A stretch of 25,228 nucleotides of DNA from Azotobacter paspali (lineage in GTDB: Bacteria; Pseudomonadota; Gammaproteobacteria; Pseudomonadales; Pseudomonadaceae). The position numbers were made by a program, and so were the translations under genes. Each line of letters opens with the position of its first letter. Position 1 is the first letter of the stretch. The notes under the pieces are model-generated. The model was not told the DNA's origin. It made no database searches and was given only the letters and a program-made list of their open reading frames with translations. Positions 23,412-25,228 of this stretch are shown here, one piece after another. The stretch is taken from the NCBI RefSeq assembly GCF_042434745.1, contig NZ_JBHLSS010000020.1. One strand, written 5' to 3'.

Positions 23412-23446
23412 TAAAAAAATCCAGCCACCGCTAAGTGGCTGGATTT
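23412..23446 (-). terminator. Rho-independent terminator of the tRNA-Pro unit
   Basis: A perfect 12-bp stem AAATCCAGCCAC / GTGGCTGGATTT with a 6-base loop (23417-23446), followed on the minus strand by seven T residues. It lies 11 bases downstream of the tRNA CCA end, as expected for a tRNA terminator. Confidence 0.85.
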
Positions 23447-23457
23447 CCTATATTTTT

Positions 23458-23505
23458 TGGTCGGGACGGAGTGATTCGAACACTCGACCCCTTGCACCCC
23501 ATGCA
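23458..23505 (-). other. 3' part of tRNA-Pro(GGG), probable integration (att) site
   Basis: On the minus strand the 48 bases from 23505 to 23458 give TGCA, the anticodon-loop bases with GGG, GCAAG, variable loop, T arm GAGTG-TTCGAAT-CACTC, acceptor strand CGTCCCG, A and CCA. This matches the 3' half of a pseudomonad tRNA-Pro(GGG). The 5' half (expected to begin CGGGACG) does not follow; the match stops abruptly at 23505. A tRNA 3' segment without its 5' half is the usual product of tyrosine-integrase insertion of an island or prophage. Confidence 0.75.
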
Positions 23506-23694
23506 GCGAGCGAAAGACTCGCAACATAATGATTTTCAATGGAAAAGCTCGAATTCATGGAGTGCAAAATATAGATTTTTCGGCGTTTTTGCAAACGGAA
23601 GAATGCGGCCTCCAGAGGAGGTTTTGCGCATGGATTTCGTGTTCCCAAGCAGGCTAAGCGCCTCCCTCCTCGCCCGTCCGGGCACCAAAATCCC
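23506..23694. other. Short stretch between att site and phage genes, no gene seen
   Basis: I see no coding sequence with family similarity. The stretch joins the end of the tRNA fragment to the phage lysis genes. Confidence 0.4.
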
Positions 23695-24135
23695 CTACTT
23701 CGACAAAGCACTCACTCGCTGCCGCCGTTCCAGCGTTCGCAGCGTCCCGAGGCCGAGCATCCCGAACAGCAGTTCGAAGAGCACGTCGTCGAGCGACGGC
23801 AGCGGCGGCACGTCCTGCACGCCGGCCACCGTCAGCACCCAGGGCAACAGCGGGCGCAGCAGGAACTCGTAGGCCAGCCCGCCCACGCAGACATAGCCGG
23901 CCAGCGGCCGCCAACCCGACTTGAATGCGGACTGGCTCGCCGCCTCGATCTCGTTAATCTTCGCCTGTGCGAGGCTCGTCTGCAGCGCCGCGTCCAGCTC
24001 CCTGAACGCCCCGTCCTGCTGGAGCCTGAGCAACTCGATCTGCGCTTGGGCCTTGGCTTGCGGGTCGGGGATGACGCGATCGAGCAGCCCCGAAATCGTC
24101 GGCAGCAGTGCCGTGGCGGCGGACAGCAGGCTCAT
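23695..24135 (-). CDS. Phage holin of the three-TM type
   Basis: The 146-residue protein has a charged helical first half (DPQAKAQAQIELLRLQ, LAQAKINEIEAASQSAFKSG) and the conserved GWRPLAGYVCVGGLAYEFLLRPLLPW. A final hydrophobic segment (ELLFGMLGLGTL) and a basic tail follow, matching the 3TM holin family. Holins form the membrane lesion that lets the endolysin reach the wall. The ATG at 24135 overlaps the upstream gene's TGA by 4 bases (ATGA). Its own stop is TAG, the only intact gene here ending so. Remnant or intact part of a phage lysis cassette. Confidence 0.8.
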   Translation of the reverse strand: MSLLSAATALLPTISGLLDRVIPDPQAKAQAQIELLRLQQDGAFRELDAALQTSLAQAKINEIEAASQSAFKSGWRPLAGYVCVGGLAYEFLLRPLLPWVLTVAGVQDVPPLPSLDDVLFELLFGMLGLGTLRTLERRQRVSALSK

Positions 24136-24617
24136 GCCAGCAGCTCCCCGGCCAGTGCATCCATGGCCTGCGCATAGCAGGCATCCCAGCGGTTCCGGTG
24201 CGGCTTGCCGGGCCGCCACGTCCGGACATACAGGTCCCAGCTTCTGGCCATCTCGCCAACCGCCGGCAGCGGTGCCGGATCGGTCCACAGTAGTAGGCGG
24301 GCAATGCCGGCGGCCAGCACATCGTCGTGCTTCAGGGCGGCATGGGCGGCACTGGCCGACGCCTCGACGCCACGCGCCTCGCAGACTGCCAGGGCATGCG
24401 GACGACTCTGCGGATGCACTAGCACGCCGAGCACGCCGGCACGCTCGAACATCCAGTAGCCATGGGCGGGTCCGCCGATCTGGTGGCGGTGGCGGAACGC
24501 GGACTCCTGCAATCCGATGGCCAGCAGCATGGCCTCGGCCTGGGGGCTATTCATCCGCCCCGGCAGCAGCGCGAGCGCCGGGGCAATGGCTGCGGCGCGG
24601 ATCTCGGAAAGACTCAC
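24132..24617 (-). CDS. Phage endolysin / lysozyme-like protein
   Basis: The 161-residue protein starts at a GTG at 24617 with GGAGG about 7 bases upstream; a longer frame to 24650 runs into the terminator hairpin and is unlikely. The segment LLAIGLQESAFRHRHQIGG with E38 as possible catalytic acid, then GPAHGYWMFERAG, resembles lysozyme/transglycosylase-like phage lysis proteins. The C terminus MARSWDLYVRTWRPGKPHRNRWDACY fits the same family. It lies just upstream of the holin and overlaps it by 4 bases, so both act in lysis. Exact bond cleaved is unknown. Confidence 0.75.
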   Translation of the reverse strand: MSLSEIRAAAIAPALALLPGRMNSPQAEAMLLAIGLQESAFRHRHQIGGPAHGYWMFERAGVLGVLVHPQSRPHALAVCEARGVEASASAAHAALKHDDVLAAGIARLLLWTDPAPLPAVGEMARSWDLYVRTWRPGKPHRNRWDACYAQAMDALAGELLA

Positions 24618-24634
24618 AGGGTTTCCTCCGGGCA

Positions 24635-24661
24635 TAAAAAAGCCCGGCACAGGGCCGGGCG
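24635..24661 (-). terminator. Rho-independent terminator upstream of the lysis pair
   Basis: On the minus strand GCCCGGCCC-TGT-GCCGGGC followed by TTTTTT. It would stop transcripts coming from the right just before the endolysin start, so the lysis pair needs readthrough or its own promoter. Confidence 0.8.
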
Positions 24662-24710
24662 TCAGCGAATAAAAAACCCGCTGGAGCGGAATTAACAGTT
24701 ACTTGCGGCG

Positions 24711-25142
24711 TTACTTTCGCCCTTTTATACACATTAAATATATTTTGCTTTGAAATTCGACTGCAGCCCGCTCCTGATTGTCTATAACCGAATAAGCAGG
24801 ACTTTCATAAGCCATAATTACTAACAGCTTCATCAGCTCGCTTCCGCCACCAAGTTCAATTACCCGCTGCGCTGAAGTTCCAATCTGCCGATTATTCATT
24901 ACAGCTTTTGCCAAGTCTCCAACTAGATCACAGCTCAGGGAACTACTAGGAATTTCTGTTTGATCATTCATAGCAACTACCTTCTCTGTAGAATCATCGT
25001 TTAAATCTAGCGTGGCGTTGGCAAGTTCTGACTGCTTGCCTACGTAAGCTTTCTTATAAGAAAGCTCAGAAGGCGCACCGTTTTCATCGGCTTTATCGTT
25101 TTTTTTCAGAAATTTATCCCCATATGTATACGAAGGGCTCAC
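24711..25142 (-). CDS. Hypothetical AT-rich protein, 143 residues
   Basis: From a GTG at 25142 (AAGGAAGG a few bases upstream) to TAA at 24711. The first half is polar and lysine-rich (YGDKFLKKNDKADENGAP, KKAYVGKQSELANATLDLND) and probably disordered. The second half is helical (CDLVGDLAKAVMNNRQIG, RVIELGGGSELMKLLVIMAY) and ends KIYLMCIKGRK. No signal peptide or membrane segment is evident. Its base composition is far lower in GC than that of the neighbouring phage genes, so it is a recent arrival, perhaps a moron or defence-type gene. It lies between the lysis pair and the end of an IS200/IS605-type element. No family recognised. Confidence 0.6.
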   Translation of the reverse strand: MSPSYTYGDKFLKKNDKADENGAPSELSYKKAYVGKQSELANATLDLNDDSTEKVVAMNDQTEIPSSSLSCDLVGDLAKAVMNNRQIGTSAQRVIELGGGSELMKLLVIMAYESPAYSVIDNQERAAVEFQSKIYLMCIKGRK

Positions 25143-25160
25143 ATATCCTTCCTTATACAG

Positions 25161-25228
25161 TTGACATCCTCCCCTCCCTCTCGCTGACGCTCGCCGCCCG
25201 AAGGGCGGAAAGGAAGGGGATTCCTACC
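25161..25228 (-). mobile_element. Right end of an IS200/IS605-type (TnpB-carrying) element
   Basis: On the minus strand the sequence reads GGTAGGAATCCCC..., a hairpin CCGCCC-TTC-GGGCGG, then GAGGGGAGGATGTCAACTG. GGAATCCCC followed by GGGGAGGATGTCAAC is the characteristic 3' end of IS605/IS1341-type elements, which overlaps the omega-RNA 3' part. The tnpB gene itself would lie beyond the right edge. Confidence 0.6.

Noticed and set aside
23458..23550. A complete tRNA gene
   Set aside because: The 5' half expected to start CGGGACG is absent; only the 3' 48 bases match.
1..25228. CRISPR array
   Set aside because: No regularly spaced repeats were seen anywhere in the window.

Overview
The window looks like an accessory region of a Pseudomonas-type gammaproteobacterial chromosome. 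The evidence is an MlaA/VacJ protein of Pseudomonas type, the 3' part of a tRNA-Pro(GGG) gene, mostly TGA stop codons, and several insertion sequence (IS) families common in pseudomonads. Nothing here fixes the species.

Layout, left to right. (1) 1-310: a decayed serine resolvase with res-like palindromes upstream, probably a Tn3-family relic. (2) 675-1379: mlaA. (3) 1785-3756: an internally deleted IS3-family element followed by a decayed IS5-family transposase. (4) 4141-18578: one biosynthetic-looking gene cluster. A MocR/GntR regulator (+) faces a tightly packed minus-strand operon. In transcription order the operon is: broken DoxX-like gene, acyl-CoA/AMP ligase, paaA-paaB-paaC-paaD-paaE-like ring epoxidase genes, MFS exporter, a fused haem-oxygenase-like diiron oxidase (HDO) plus cupin, a benzoate-CoA-ligase-like enzyme, TrpE, TrpG, a 4-hydroxybenzoyl-CoA-type thioesterase and a RidA-like protein. 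(5) 18744-20755: a second copy of the IS3-family element, with a 3-bp target duplication and a smaller, internally deleted IS3-family element nested in it. (6) 20906-21631: an atypical SDR gene that lay next to the operon promoter before the IS arrived. (7) 21764-23333: a complete IS1380-family element whose transposase has three in-frame TAG codons. (8) 23412-25228: a tRNA-Pro 3' fragment with its terminator (probable att site), a phage holin/endolysin pair, an AT-rich orphan gene, and the end of an IS200/IS605-type element.

The cluster is the centre of interest. The genes read as a self-contained route. TrpE/TrpG make anthranilate from chorismate without an obvious tryptophan-feedback motif. 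A benzoate-type ligase makes the CoA thioester. A complete PaaABC(D)E-type diiron epoxidase attacks the ring, with none of the phenylacetate catabolic genes (paaG, paaZ, paaF-K) present. An HDO-cupin fusion, with the same two-domain order as the N-oxygenase/rearrangase SznF, could oxidise the arylamine nitrogen. A thioesterase and a RidA homologue would release or tidy the product, and the MFS protein would export it. There is no PKS or NRPS core, so rule-based cluster finders could miss it. The gene identities are well supported; substrate order and product are inference.
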